DNA of 64,000 nucleotides from Chitinophaga flava (GCF_003308995.1 NZ_QFFJ01000001.1:3844001-3908000); one strand, 5' to 3'. Counted from the first letter of the stretch, positions 50,307-60,186 are shown. The notes: generated by a model from the sequence alone, not told the origin. A program made the numbers and translations.

Positions 50307-51197
50307 ATGTGCCAACGTACCCCATTCATGGTTATTATCGCCTGTATAGGCTTTTTGTTAAACTGTTGCCTGCTACCGGTATCCCTGGAGGCCCAGCTCC
50401 GGAGAGGTGATCGTCTACTCTATCGTATTACCATCACATTCAATCCTCCTGCTTATTTGGTGACAGAAAAGATCTATCAGCTGACAGTGCTGCAAACCAG
50501 TAAGCATGAAGCCACCATTGCCTGCACCCTGTTGCATGCCAATGACAGTACACGCTTGAAGACAGGGCAGTATCATTTCGTCAGCAGTGATCCTTCCACC
50601 TGGCATGCGTGGAGTACGGAAACAGCCTCGCAGATGGCATTATTGTATCATCCTGTCATACTCACTGTCCGGAATAATGATTCTATTGTAAATACACAAG
50701 GTATTACAGCCATCGTGGAGGCGGCACGGCTACGATGGAGTCTGCCTCCCGAAGTGGCTGCAGACCTGAGATGGCGGATACCTGTACAATTGACCGCTGA
50801 CATGGAAAAACTGTTCCGCTGCCTCCCCGCTAAAATGGAGGCCGGCTACCAATGGTATCAGGGATTTGATTCCTGTAGAGTGGAGGTGGTGACACCGGAG
50901 ACAGTCAGCATCTACCGCTTTCCCGGCTTCCCCAATCCTGATGGATCCTCTTATAGGGAGTCCAGCGTATACACGCTGTTACGCAACAAGGGAGTGGTGG
51001 ATAAACTCGTGGATACACTTATTCTTGAAGTAGAAGATCCCCAGACCAAACAACCTTTTGTCAGCACCAGCACAACTAATATCCAATTGTTGCCTGTTGA
51101 TACTCAGGTGCCCGTTACAGACACTGCCCGGTTCAATGCGCAGGTATGGAGAGGGGCCTGGCAACAGATTACACCGTCTGCCGTTCCGAAAAAATAA
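50307..51197 (+). CDS. Secreted protein of unknown function
   Basis: This 296-residue protein has a signal peptide (MVIIACIGFLLNCCLLPVSL; the first Met at 50307 or the Met at residue 8 may be used). I do not recognise the family. The mature part alternates short hydrophobic strands, such as RLLYRITITFNPPAYL and KIYQLTVLQTSKHEATIACT, which suggests a beta-sandwich or barrel-like fold. A WRIPVQLTADMEKLF helix lies in the middle, and there is a low-complexity C-terminus. It is divergent from ruvB and separated from the downstream M28 peptidase by an operator-like region. It may be envelope-associated. Confidence 0.7.
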   Translation: MCQRTPFMVIIACIGFLLNCCLLPVSLEAQLRRGDRLLYRITITFNPPAYLVTEKIYQLTVLQTSKHEATIACTLLHANDSTRLKTGQYHFVSSDPSTWHAWSTETASQMALLYHPVILTVRNNDSIVNTQGITAIVEAARLRWSLPPEVAADLRWRIPVQLTADMEKLFRCLPAKMEAGYQWYQGFDSCRVEVVTPETVSIYRFPGFPNPDGSSYRESSVYTLLRNKGVVDKLVDTLILEVEDPQTKQPFVSTSTTNIQLLPVDTQVPVTDTARFNAQVWRGAWQQITPSAVPKK

Positions 51198-51224
51198 AGC
51201 ATCACCAGAATCCATAAAACAATC

Positions 51225-51306
51225 TGTAATCCTACAAAGGTGTTAATATCTCCTGAAGGAAAAATGTTAGCATTGTAATCTGAAAAAAATTGATGTAATC
51301 TTACAA
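51225..51306 (+). promoter_or_regulatory. Repeated TGTAATC sites upstream of the M28 peptidase gene
   Basis: TGTAATCCTACAA (51225-51237) and TGTAATCTTACAA (51294-51306) are near-identical imperfect palindromes (TGTAA-TC-TTACA in the second). A TGTAATC half-site lies between them at 51274-51280. The repeats sit 87-168 nt before the ATG and look like binding sites of one regulator. Confidence 0.4.
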
Positions 51307-51392
51307 GACTTTACGGCTGCCTACGCTACACAGCCCCGCAAAAGCAACCACGGTCAAATGTAGAACAACAGAAAAAACGATTATAACTGCTC

Positions 51393-52703
51393 ATGAAAAA
51401 ACTGATCTTATCACTGGCTGCCGGCTGTATGATGACTGCCGCTCATAGTCAACAGATACAACAAAAGGAAGTAGCCCGCATTATTGGCACGCTTGCCGCT
51501 GATAACATGGAAGGACGTATGTCCGGAACACCGGCAGCGGACAGGGCTGCAGCGTTTATTAGTGAAGAATTTAAAAAGGCTGGGCTGCAGCCTTTGCCTG
51601 GAGAGACTTCTTTCCTGCAACATTTTAGTAAGTATGGTATCAGTACCAACAACACTACGCTGACAATCAACGGAGCCGTGAAAGACTGGCCTGTTATTGC
51701 AGTTGGTAGTTCGCTGCATGTGCAGCTGAGTAAGGATACTGCCACCTGTACGGAAGTACATGTAGCCAATGCAGAAGAGCTGGGAGCCGTGTTGGAACAG
51801 CGTAAGGCCCTGCAGAAAAATGTGCTGGTATGGCTTGATCCTTCATTGACCGGATACCTGGGCGGTCTGGAAGCTTCTTTTGCCGGCCGTTTGTATAACA
51901 GCCTGAAAGATGTGCCGACAGACAGCAATCATACAGCGAAACACATGGTAATGATACTGGAAAAAGAACCGATAGGAGAGCAGGCTAACTGGTCTGTAGA
52001 ACAGGTACGCAGCATCAAAGCCCGTGAATTCAATAACGTAGCAGGTATCATCAAAGGTGCTACCAAGCCCGAAGAATATGTAATTTATTCCGGGCATTAT
52101 GATCACCTGGGCATATTGCCAGCTGTAGCCGGCGATAGCATCGCCAACGGCGCGGATGATGATGCTTCCGGTACTACCGCTGTTATTATGCTGGCTAATT
52201 ATTTCAAGAAAAAACATCCTGCCCGTACACTGATCTTTGTGGCTTTCACCGCAGAAGAAATCGGCGGCTATGGTTCCGGTTACTTCTCCAAAAAAATGGA
52301 TCCTGCAAAAGTAGTGGCTATGTTCAACATAGAAATGATCGGTAAGGAATCCAAATTTGGAAAAAACAGCGCCTTTATAACCGGCTTTGAAAAATCAGAC
52401 TTCGGTACCATTCTGCAACGTAATCTGGAAGGTTCTGCATTCCATTTTTATCCGGACCCCTATCCGGAGCAGAATCTGTTTTATCGTTCCGATAACGCCA
52501 ACCTGGCCAAACTGGGTGTGCCAGCGCATACCATCTCCACCACACAAATTGATAAAGACCAGTTTTATCATACAGTAAAAGATGAAGTGTCAACACTGGA
52601 TATCAAAAACATCACCGATATCATTCAGGCGATTGCGGTAAGTTCCGGAACTATTGTGAATGGAACGTCAACGCCTACACGAATTGCTCCACTTACTAAA
52701 TAA
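51393..52703 (+). CDS. Secreted M28 family metallopeptidase
   Basis: This 436-residue zinc aminopeptidase-like protein has a signal peptide (MKKLILSLAAGCMMTAAHS). A PA-like insert lies around 100-195. The M28 catalytic domain (about 210-420) has zinc ligands and catalytic residues in IYSGHYDHLG (His), NGADDDASGT (Asp), FTAEEIGGYGS (Glu-Glu), FNIEMIG region and DKDQFYHTVKDE (His). It acts outside the cytoplasm on peptides. A perfect terminator follows at 52724-52751. It is monocistronic with repeated upstream sites. Confidence 0.92.
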   Translation: MKKLILSLAAGCMMTAAHSQQIQQKEVARIIGTLAADNMEGRMSGTPAADRAAAFISEEFKKAGLQPLPGETSFLQHFSKYGISTNNTTLTINGAVKDWPVIAVGSSLHVQLSKDTATCTEVHVANAEELGAVLEQRKALQKNVLVWLDPSLTGYLGGLEASFAGRLYNSLKDVPTDSNHTAKHMVMILEKEPIGEQANWSVEQVRSIKAREFNNVAGIIKGATKPEEYVIYSGHYDHLGILPAVAGDSIANGADDDASGTTAVIMLANYFKKKHPARTLIFVAFTAEEIGGYGSGYFSKKMDPAKVVAMFNIEMIGKESKFGKNSAFITGFEKSDFGTILQRNLEGSAFHFYPDPYPEQNLFYRSDNANLAKLGVPAHTISTTQIDKDQFYHTVKDEVSTLDIKNITDIIQAIAVSSGTIVNGTSTPTRIAPLTK

Positions 52704-52723
52704 AAAAAGCAAATCATATATTC

Positions 52724-52756
52724 ATCCGGTTGAGATAATTCTCAACCGGATTTTCT
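52724..52756 (+). terminator. Intrinsic terminator of the M28 peptidase gene
   Basis: ATCCGGTTGAGA (52724-52735) pairs perfectly with TCTCAACCGGAT (52740-52751) around a 4-nt loop, followed by TTCTTTTT. Confidence 0.9.
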
Positions 52757-52851
52757 TTTTAAAATAATTGTGTATCTATACTTTTTTCGGATTTCTTCAT
52801 TACTTTTATGCCACTATACACCCCAAGTAGTCATTTAAAAACCATATCAAT

Positions 52852-53607
52852 ATGAAAACCGGAATTGTAAAACTCTGCGGTGCTGTAAGCATTGCAACAA
52901 TGATGCTCGCGTCATGCTCTAAAGAGATGGCGGGTCCTGATCAGTCGCCCAAGACTGAAGTGAAGGATTCAACATCTATCAATTATGAAATCGCTGCGGT
53001 TAATCCAACTTATACGTTGACACCGGATGCCGCCGGCCGTTTATCTGCAATCACCGGGGATGCCGCCATGGCCAAGTCTTCCGGAGGATTTGACATCACC
53101 TGGGATACTGCAACTGCCCGCCTGCGTGAAATCCGCTTCGATGCCAAACGTGGTAAAGATGAAGTAGAATTTAAATTAAAAACAGACAGGCAGATAGATC
53201 TGAAGCAGACACCAGCTTTGCTGGGCGGTCTCAGAATTCCGTTGGGCACTTATCAAAAGGTGAAAGTATATGCCAGAGTAGAAGGTGATAAAAAGGATCC
53301 GGCAGTAAGATTGATCGGATTCCTGACCTGGGGTGATAAAAAGATCCCGATGGAAATCCTGCTCTCCGGCGTTATCGAATTAAAGGCTGATGCAAAAGAT
53401 GTAGTCGTTACCGACAAAAACATCGATTGGAAAGGTCAGATCAAAATCTCTATGGACCTGATTCTTACCAAACTCCAGATCGGAGACTTTACTGGCTCCT
53501 TCACCAGTGGAAAACTTAAGATCAATGTAGATGTTAACAACGATCTGCATAATAAAGTGGTGAACTCATTCGAGAATAGTATGAGCGTAGAGCATACACA
53601 CGATTAA
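52852..53607 (+). CDS. Lipoprotein of unknown function
   Basis: This 251-residue lipoprotein has its lipobox in MMLASCSKEM, giving a lipidated Cys near residue 22. The mature part (about 45-250) is polar and beta-rich with no recognised domain. It contains several Lys/Asp-rich strands (KGKDEVEFKLKTDRQIDLK-like segment at about 103-120). It ends with a His/Asp pair. A weak TACTTTTA box precedes it. It is followed by a long palindrome in the convergent gap. Confidence 0.8.
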   Translation: MKTGIVKLCGAVSIATMMLASCSKEMAGPDQSPKTEVKDSTSINYEIAAVNPTYTLTPDAAGRLSAITGDAAMAKSSGGFDITWDTATARLREIRFDAKRGKDEVEFKLKTDRQIDLKQTPALLGGLRIPLGTYQKVKVYARVEGDKKDPAVRLIGFLTWGDKKIPMEILLSGVIELKADAKDVVVTDKNIDWKGQIKISMDLILTKLQIGDFTGSFTSGKLKINVDVNNDLHNKVVNSFENSMSVEHTHD

Positions 53608-53635
53608 TCCGTTTCTGTGATTAAATGATTGATGT

Positions 53636-53770
53636 GAAGGCAGGATGCTTTCAGGAAAACTGTATGATGAATAAGTGATGCTACGAAGATGATGCGGAAA
53701 AACTACTTCGCTGGTATCACCCGTTGGCGTTCATCATTCAAATCCTGAAAACGTCCTGACCTTCTTTTTT
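53636..53770. repeat. Long imperfect palindrome with terminal T-run
   Basis: Successive paired blocks are GAAGG/CCTTC (53636-53640 with 53760-53764), CAGGA/TCCTG (53641-53645 with 53754-53758), TTTCAGGA/TCCTGAAA (53649-53656 with 53743-53750), ATGATGAA/TTCATCAT (53664-53671 with 53730-53737), GTGAT/ATCAC and CGAAG/CTTCG near the tip. TTTTTT follows. The structure nearly fills the gap between convergent genes. Confidence 0.65.
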
Positions 53771-53788
53771 CTATTTAATCCTGTTTTA

Positions 53789-54640
53789 TTACTGCTGTAC
53801 AATACTGGACAGCACTGCAAAGTGGTCGGAAGCAAAACGTCCTCCCCATGTCTGGGAGATAGAAGCGTGTTGCAGTACTTTGAATTTACCTTTCAGGAAG
53901 ATATAATCGATGGGCTGATCATCCACTTCAGCAGAATGCCATCCGTTGAAAGTGCCGGTAGGACCGTAGTGTGGCGTAAGGCTGATGCTTTTGCTGTCGG
54001 TGAAGTGTAAGGGATTTTTGTTGTCCATTACTACCTGAATTGGTTCGTCATCAGGCGTAGCGTTGAAGTCGCCGGTGATGATGGCAGCTGTGGTGCCGGC
54101 GATGTTATGTACCTGTTGCAGCAGGAAACGAGCGCTTTCACGGCGTGCCACTTTACCCATATGATCGAAGTGGGTATTGAAATGATAGAATATTTTTTTC
54201 GTTTGTTTATCTCTGAACTGACCCCATGTTACGATACGGGTGATAGCAGCATCCCATCCTTTGCTACCCGCCACTGCAGGCGTTTCCGATAACCAGAATG
54301 TTTGTGTTTTGAGTAACTGTAAGCGGGTGGTATCGTAAAAGATAGCTGAGAACTCTCCTTTGTTTTTACCATCTTCACGGCCGGTGCCGATAGATTTATA
54401 ACCGGGCAGCAACTGCCGCAGGTCTTCCATCTGATCAAACAGTGCTTCCTGTACTCCCAGGATGGCCGCATGATGAAATAATACTTCCGATGCTACTTTG
54501 TCTTTCCGGTAAGGCCACGCATTCAGGCTATCGTTCGGAGTATTCATCCGGATGTTGAAAGTCATTACCTGCAGTGGTGTCTGTGCAACCGCTGCGCCCA
54601 TGATCAGGCATAATACGCCTGTCAGCCATATGTTTCTCAT
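53789..54640 (-). CDS. Secreted endonuclease/exonuclease/phosphatase family protein
   Basis: This 283-residue EEP-superfamily phosphodiesterase has a signal peptide (IWLTGVLCLIMGAAVAQ). All catalytic elements are visible: MTFNIRMNT (Asn), ILGVQEALFDQ (Glu), FNTHFDHMG (His), ITGDFNATPDDEP (Asp, Asn) and ASDHFAVL (Asp-His). The substrate could be nucleic acid, a sphingomyelin-like lipid or an inositol phosphate; the sequence does not tell which. It lies downstream of the sigma factor gene on the same strand (53-nt gap) and may belong to the SusC/D locus regulon. Confidence 0.9.
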   Translation of the reverse strand: MRNIWLTGVLCLIMGAAVAQTPLQVMTFNIRMNTPNDSLNAWPYRKDKVASEVLFHHAAILGVQEALFDQMEDLRQLLPGYKSIGTGREDGKNKGEFSAIFYDTTRLQLLKTQTFWLSETPAVAGSKGWDAAITRIVTWGQFRDKQTKKIFYHFNTHFDHMGKVARRESARFLLQQVHNIAGTTAAIITGDFNATPDDEPIQVVMDNKNPLHFTDSKSISLTPHYGPTGTFNGWHSAEVDDQPIDYIFLKGKFKVLQHASISQTWGGRFASDHFAVLSSIVQQ

Positions 54641-54693
54641 ATTGTAACTGTTTATCCGGTAAAAATAATCAATCAGCTTACTTTTTTATGCCG

Positions 54694-55305
54694 TTATGGA
54701 TAGATGGTTGTTTTCAGTTCTGCCAGCAGTGTAAGCAGGATAGCGGTGGAGATGCCCAATATGTCGCGCATGTTTTTGAGTGCGCGGGCAGAGAGTTTAT
54801 AGGCGCCTTTTACGGAGATGCCCATGATGTTGGCGATCTGTTCGTAGTCGAGTTCTTCGAAGTAACGAAGGTACAGGATCTCCTTCTGCCGGGCATTGAG
54901 TTGATTGAGGGCTTGTAGTAGTTGCTGTTGTTGTTCCTGAAGCTGCTCTTTTTTAATATAGGCGTGCTCGGTAGAGAAGTGGGCCAGAAAGTCGTGTTCC
55001 TGTTGGTTGAAAGCCACCAGCACAGCGTTTTTGCGGGGACGCAGCCGGTTGTATATGGTGCCGCGGAGTGCTACAAACAGGTAGGGACGCGGATCTACGG
55101 TGGTGCTGAGGTTTTGCCTGTTTGTCCACAGTTTGATGAAAAGCTCCTGTATAGCATCTTTTACCTGATCATCGCTGGGATGAAGGCGCATGCCATATTC
55201 GTACAGCCGTTCAAAGTAACGGTCGTAGAGATTGGCAAAAGCCTGTTCATCGCCTTGTTGTAATGCTGTCCAGAGTATTGTATCAGCTGTTGTTAAAACG
55301 TCCAT
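54694..55305 (-). CDS. ECF RNA polymerase sigma factor
   Basis: This 203-residue ECF (group IV) sigma factor is of the Bacteroidota type. Region 2 spans about 20-90 (FANLYDRYFERLYEYG, AIQELFIKLWTNRQ) and region 4 about 135-185 (LNARQKEILYLRYFEELDYEQIA split over the helix-turn-helix, then IMGISVKGAYKLSARALKNM). It diverges from the FecR and SusC/D genes at 55571-61610. Such sigma factors are released by their FecR partner when the SusC-type receptor senses substrate. The 265-bp AT-rich gap between the two directions holds the promoters. An overlapping short hydrophobic end (LGISTAILLTLLAEL) is unusual. Confidence 0.93.
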   Translation of the reverse strand: MDVLTTADTILWTALQQGDEQAFANLYDRYFERLYEYGMRLHPSDDQVKDAIQELFIKLWTNRQNLSTTVDPRPYLFVALRGTIYNRLRPRKNAVLVAFNQQEHDFLAHFSTEHAYIKKEQLQEQQQQLLQALNQLNARQKEILYLRYFEELDYEQIANIMGISVKGAYKLSARALKNMRDILGISTAILLTLLAELKTTIYP

Positions 55306-55570
55306 CTCCCCACTTGAGTGGCTAAATGTACAAAAAAATGTATAGCCTTGCCCGATTGTCCTATCTACATATGACTAAGAATAAATATGAAAAATATACA
55401 TCGATATAAAATCAATGAAATCAGCACTTCTATAGTTTCTAATTAAAAAATTATAAAAAAATTGGAAAAAAGTGGGGTGTTTTGTGAAATCCTTGTGTTC
55501 TGTATGAAACATGGGGTAGTCATTTCTTACTCTCCTGTGATGATTATGTGATGCTAACGAAGAACTGATA

Positions 55571-56590
55571 TTGAAGCAACGCTATTATTTATTTAAGAAA
55601 GATGATTTCCTGGAAGATATTTTTTTCAGGGAGTGGGTGAGATATGCCACACCGGAAGCGACAGCATTCTGGATGGCCTACCGTGACAGCAAGCCAGACA
55701 ACCTGCATGAGCTGGAACAGGCTGTGGAAGCATTACAAGCCATCTATTGTCTGAAAAGGATCAGGCCTGCTGCTGACGATAAAGCAGCGGTGTGGGCACA
55801 GATACAATCCAGGTTAGGAGAAACACCGGTAGTGCCGCTGAAAGGCAATACCCGCAAACGCTGGATGGTAGCTGCTGTGTTGCTGCCATTGCTAATTGCG
55901 GTTACTGTCTGGTATCAGTTGCTGCCTCCTAAAATGAACAGAGTGGAGAGCGGATATGCTCAACAAGTACGTGTTACATTACCGGATTCTTCTGTCGTTA
56001 TCCTGAATGCTCATTCAGCGCTCAGTTATCATCCATGGAAAGACGGAAAGCGGGAGGTATGGATTGAAGGAGAAGCTTTATTTGATGTGCGACCTGTAAC
56101 AACGGCCACTGCTCAGCATTTTACGGTTCATGCCGGCGCTGTTCGTGTAGAGGTGTTAGGCACCATCTTCAATGTAAAACATCGAAGGGAAAAAACAGAA
56201 GTATTTCTTCAGCAGGGAAAAGTAAAAGTATCTGCACAAGATCACCATCAGGTGCTGTTGCTGCAACCAGATGAAAAAGCATCGTATAACAAAACGAATG
56301 GCCAGCTAAAGAAAAATACAGCCGATGCCGGAACTACGCTGGCATGGCGTGAAAACAAAATGAAACTGAAACAAACCTCTGTCAGCGAGATTATACATAA
56401 CCTGCAGGATACCTATGGTTTCATTATCATGCTGCAAGATACATCCATTGCCCACCGTACCATAGAAGGTACTTTATCACTGAATAATATCAACAATGTA
56501 CTGTTTGAATTATCAGCCATACTAAACGTAAAAATTGAGAAGAACAATGACACGCTGTTCCTGAAAAATAACGGTCAGCGCGGATATTAA
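55571..56590 (+). CDS. FecR family anti-sigma factor
   Basis: This 339-residue inner-membrane regulator has a cytoplasmic N-terminal domain (about 10-85: FFREWVRYATPEATAFWMAY), one membrane helix (WMVAAVLLPLLIAVTVWYQL, about 97-116), and a periplasmic FecR domain (about 130-235: VTLPDSSVVILNAHSALSYH). A DUF4974-like C-terminal domain (about 260-330) is expected to contact the receptor. The start is TTG at 55571. No ATG exists before the conserved N-terminal domain. It lies between the divergent sigma factor and susC, forming a complete cell-surface signalling relay. Confidence 0.9.
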   Translation: MKQRYYLFKKDDFLEDIFFREWVRYATPEATAFWMAYRDSKPDNLHELEQAVEALQAIYCLKRIRPAADDKAAVWAQIQSRLGETPVVPLKGNTRKRWMVAAVLLPLLIAVTVWYQLLPPKMNRVESGYAQQVRVTLPDSSVVILNAHSALSYHPWKDGKREVWIEGEALFDVRPVTTATAQHFTVHAGAVRVEVLGTIFNVKHRREKTEVFLQQGKVKVSAQDHHQVLLLQPDEKASYNKTNGQLKKNTADAGTTLAWRENKMKLKQTSVSEIIHNLQDTYGFIIMLQDTSIAHRTIEGTLSLNNINNVLFELSAILNVKIEKNNDTLFLKNNGQRGY

Positions 56591-56616
56591 ACAGCGTAAA
56601 TAAAAAACCAAGATCA

Positions 56617-59600
56617 ATGAGGATTTGTACCAGACAAAGCCTGTATGGCTTCCTGTACCTGTGTGTACTGTTGCTCACCAGTGCCTGTGTTTTTGCACAA
56701 CAACCAGTCGCCGGCCGATACCCGGCACCTACGCCAGTGAAATATGCATTGGACAGGGTAACTGTTCTTTATGGCACCACTTTTATGTACGAAGGTGTTT
56801 TACTGAAAAACAAGACTACCAATGTCAATGTAGATGCCATGAAAGGCAGGCCGGTGGAGGAAGTGCTGAAAAGCATATTATATCCTACTGACCTGTTGTT
56901 TCTGTATGTAGATAAAAACCATTATACCATTGTTTCCCGTCAGAAAAAAGACCATAAGGCGGAGAACCTTGCTCCTGGCGTGGTACAGGGAAGTGTGGAG
57001 GAAGAGGAAACGCGTACCATCAGTGGTACTGTGAGAGAACAGAGTGGTACACCGCTTCCCGGCGTAACCATACAGCTGGAAGGTGGAAAAAAATGGGCTA
57101 TATCCGACAACAATGGTTACTTCATCATCGCAGTACCAGTAAAGGCTACCGCCTTAATTTTTACCTATGCCGGCATGGAACGTAAGAAGATGGTACTTGG
57201 GCCGGCTGTTAACCTGAACGTGATCATGGACAGCAAAGTACTGGATGAAGTAGTGATAACAGGTTATCAGACACTGTCGAAAGAAAGGGCTACCGGGGCT
57301 TTTGCTACTGTTAAATCCGCTGATCTGGAAAAGCGTCGTATCTCCAGCCTGTCGCAGGTGCTGGAAGGTACGCTGCCAGGTGTAGTGAGCTACAAAGGCG
57401 ATATCAGTATTCGTGGTAACAGCACCTTTATGGCCACCAGTGCACCTTTGTATGTGATTGATGGTTTTCCCGTGGAAAATACTTCCTACGACTTTAATTT
57501 TAAACTGAAAGATAATGTACCCAATATCAACCCGGAAGATATTGAAAATATCACCGTGCTGAAGGATGCTGCAGCAGCTTCTATCTATGGTGCGCGTGCA
57601 GCCAACGGCGTTATTGTGATCACCACCAAAAAAGCAAAAGCCGGCACTACGAGGATCAGCTTCTCCGGTGATTTCGCGGTAAAACCGAAATATGATCTCT
57701 CTTACCTGAATAAGGCCAATGCCAGTGAACTGATAGATCTTACCTATAACTATTTCGACAACGATCCTGCTTATAAAACCAATCCACAACAGGAAGCCAA
57801 TCGTCTGCGTAATTACGCTGGTGCTGTCACTCCGGCAGTAGACATCATGTTGCAGGTGGCGGAAGGAAAAATCACCCGCGCCCAGGCAGATGAAAAAATG
57901 AATGAGCTGCGCAGTATGAACTTATACAATAAACAACTGCTGCAACTGATGCGTCCTTCTGCTAATCAACAGTACAACCTGTCTCTTTCCAAAGCCACGG
58001 CCGGTAATGCTTTTAACTTCTCTGCCACTTTCCGGAACGAACAGGGATACCAGCGTTCTGATAACAATAAAAACCTGGGTCTCAACTTCCGCAATACCAT
58101 CTCTGTCAATAAATGGCTGACAGCAGAAGCTGGCGTATACCTGAACTACAGCGATTCAAAAGCGTCAGGCCCGGATGGTATAAGCCTGGTAGATCTGATC
58201 AACGACCAGCAGCCTTTTGAACCTATCTTCGATCAGAATGGTAATCCATTACCACTCCGTAACAGACTGCAGCCGGATGAACTGGCCGACTATACGAAAT
58301 ACAACCTGTATTCCCCTAATAAAATCGTATCTGATGAACAGAACTATAACCTGGCCTGGACACGTAATCTGAAAACGCGTGCCTACGGTAAATTAAACGC
58401 TAAAATCCGGCCCTGGCTTACCTATGAAGGCATGTTCCAGTATGAAAAAAATACCGGCAAAACAGAGCAGCTCATGGATGCCGCTTCCTACTACATGCGG
58501 GATAAAATGAACAGCTTTACGTCTCTCGATGCAAAAGGGAATGTGGTATACAAACTGCCGCAGGGAAATGCTTTCCGTAATTATGGCAACTACCTTCGCG
58601 CCTATACGCTCCGTAATCAGCTGAATTTTAATAAAACTATCTCTCCGCAACATGAAATAGCTGCCATCGTTGGTTCTGAAACCAGAGAGGTGAAAAACAA
58701 CCGTGACTTCATGGGCATGTTCGGCTATGATCCGCTCACCCTTCAGTATGTGCCGCTCAACAATACCACTGAAATGCTCAATGGCATGGTGGGGCTTAAC
58801 AGACATCAGGGCAGGCTCTATAGTTACAAAGACCTGCAGTCAATGGGAGAAGTAATCAACCGTTATTTTTCTTTCTATGGTAATGCCAGTTATATCTATG
58901 ATGGTAAGTACATGATCAGCGGAAGTGCACGTTACGACCTGTCTAACCTGTTTGGTACCAATCCTGCTTATCAGTACAGACCTTTATGGTCTACCGGCGC
59001 CAGCTGGATTATCAGCAAAGAGAAATTTATGGAAGACATTGCATGGCTCAATATGCTGAAACTGCGGGCTTCCTACGGTATCAATGGTAATGTGGCCAAA
59101 GAATCCGGACCTTTTATGACCGTAAGTTATAGTCTTAATTCCCTGACCAATAACACGACTGGCTCCATCAAATCGCCACCCAATCCTAATCTGCGTTGGG
59201 AAAGAACCACTACTACCAACTTCGGTATTGACTTCGCTTTGCTGAAAGACAGGATATCAGGTTCTGTTGATATCTATCAGAAGAAGAGCGATGACCTGCT
59301 GACTACCGTGACCATCGATCCGGCCATGGGTTTTGCTTCTGCTATCCTGAATAATGGTGCGATGGAAAACAAAGGTATTGAGCTGATGCTGAAAGGGCAG
59401 GTGATTCGTCAGCGTAATTTCGGTTGGGACATTACCCTGAATGGCTCTTACAACAAAAATAAAGTAACACGTGTAGACCTCAAGCCAGGTACCGCTTCTT
59501 CACTTATCTCAGATGGTGATTATTTTTTACAGGGCAGGCCTTACAAAGCGCTGTACAGTTATCCCTATGCAGGCTTGAACAACTATGGTGAACCGATGGT

Positions 59601-60186
59601 GTACAACCTGGATGGTGTAGCGGTAAATGCAGCGATAACAAACCCTGACATCGCGGTGTACAGTGGTTCGCTGACACCTCTTTTCAGCGGCGCCCTGATC
59701 AATAATGTCAATTGGCGCAACTTCCAGCTGTCCTTCATGTTTGTGTATCATGCTGGTAACGTGATGCGTACAGATGCCCGTGCCATCACCGGTTTACCTA
59801 ACTCCGCCAGTTTTGTCAAAGGAGGTGCAGATAATGTATGGAAACAGCCCGGAGATGAGTTGTATACCAATGTGCCCCGTATTTCATGGGAGTATGATCC
59901 GCGGAAATCCAGCTTCAGAGATGCCTATTATCGTTATGGTGATCAGAACGTAGTAAGCGCTGCTTACATTAAAGCCAGAAACCTGGCCCTGAGTTATTCT
60001 CTGCCCAAACAATGGATTAAGAAAGCAAAGATAACGGATGCGTGTATACGTTTTCAGGCAGATAACCTGTTCTACATTGGTTTTAACGGAGAAGGCATAG
60101 ATCCCGAAGCTTTGGACTTCAAAAGCGGATCCCGCAGTTTACCAATCATGCCCACGTATAACGTAGGATTCAACATCACACTTTAA
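56617..60186 (+). CDS. SusC/RagA family TonB-linked outer-membrane protein with STN domain
   Basis: This 1189-residue receptor has a signal peptide (YGFLYLCVLLLTSACVFA). An STN signalling domain spans about 33-105 (LDRVTVLYGTTFMYEGVLL). A CarboxypepD_reg-like domain spans about 131-200 (ISGTVREQSGTPLPGVTIQL) and the plug about 220-345 (VLEGTLPGVV; SusC motif DAAAASIYGARAANGVIVIT), followed by the barrel. The STN domain marks it as a receptor that signals to the FecR protein encoded 27 nt upstream. Its SusD partner gene begins 24 nt after its stop. The substrate, usually an oligosaccharide or other polymer fragment, cannot be told. Confidence 0.95.
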   Translation: MRICTRQSLYGFLYLCVLLLTSACVFAQQPVAGRYPAPTPVKYALDRVTVLYGTTFMYEGVLLKNKTTNVNVDAMKGRPVEEVLKSILYPTDLLFLYVDKNHYTIVSRQKKDHKAENLAPGVVQGSVEEEETRTISGTVREQSGTPLPGVTIQLEGGKKWAISDNNGYFIIAVPVKATALIFTYAGMERKKMVLGPAVNLNVIMDSKVLDEVVITGYQTLSKERATGAFATVKSADLEKRRISSLSQVLEGTLPGVVSYKGDISIRGNSTFMATSAPLYVIDGFPVENTSYDFNFKLKDNVPNINPEDIENITVLKDAAAASIYGARAANGVIVITTKKAKAGTTRISFSGDFAVKPKYDLSYLNKANASELIDLTYNYFDNDPAYKTNPQQEANRLRNYAGAVTPAVDIMLQVAEGKITRAQADEKMNELRSMNLYNKQLLQLMRPSANQQYNLSLSKATAGNAFNFSATFRNEQGYQRSDNNKNLGLNFRNTISVNKWLTAEAGVYLNYSDSKASGPDGISLVDLINDQQPFEPIFDQNGNPLPLRNRLQPDELADYTKYNLYSPNKIVSDEQNYNLAWTRNLKTRAYGKLNAKIRPWLTYEGMFQYEKNTGKTEQLMDAASYYMRDKMNSFTSLDAKGNVVYKLPQGNAFRNYGNYLRAYTLRNQLNFNKTISPQHEIAAIVGSETREVKNNRDFMGMFGYDPLTLQYVPLNNTTEMLNGMVGLNRHQGRLYSYKDLQSMGEVINRYFSFYGNASYIYDGKYMISGSARYDLSNLFGTNPAYQYRPLWSTGASWIISKEKFMEDIAWLNMLKLRASYGINGNVAKESGPFMTVSYSLNSLTNNTTGSIKSPPNPNLRWERTTTTNFGIDFALLKDRISGSVDIYQKKSDDLLTTVTIDPAMGFASAILNNGAMENKGIELMLKGQVIRQRNFGWDITLNGSYNKNKVTRVDLKPGTASSLISDGDYFLQGRPYKALYSYPYAGLNNYGEPMVYNLDGVAVNAAITNPDIAVYSGSLTPLFSGALINNVNWRNFQLSFMFVYHAGNVMRTDARAITGLPNSASFVKGGADNVWKQPGDELYTNVPRISWEYDPRKSSFRDAYYRYGDQNVVSAAYIKARNLALSYSLPKQWIKKAKITDACIRFQADNLFYIGFNGEGIDPEALDFKSGSRSLPIMPTYNVGFNITL

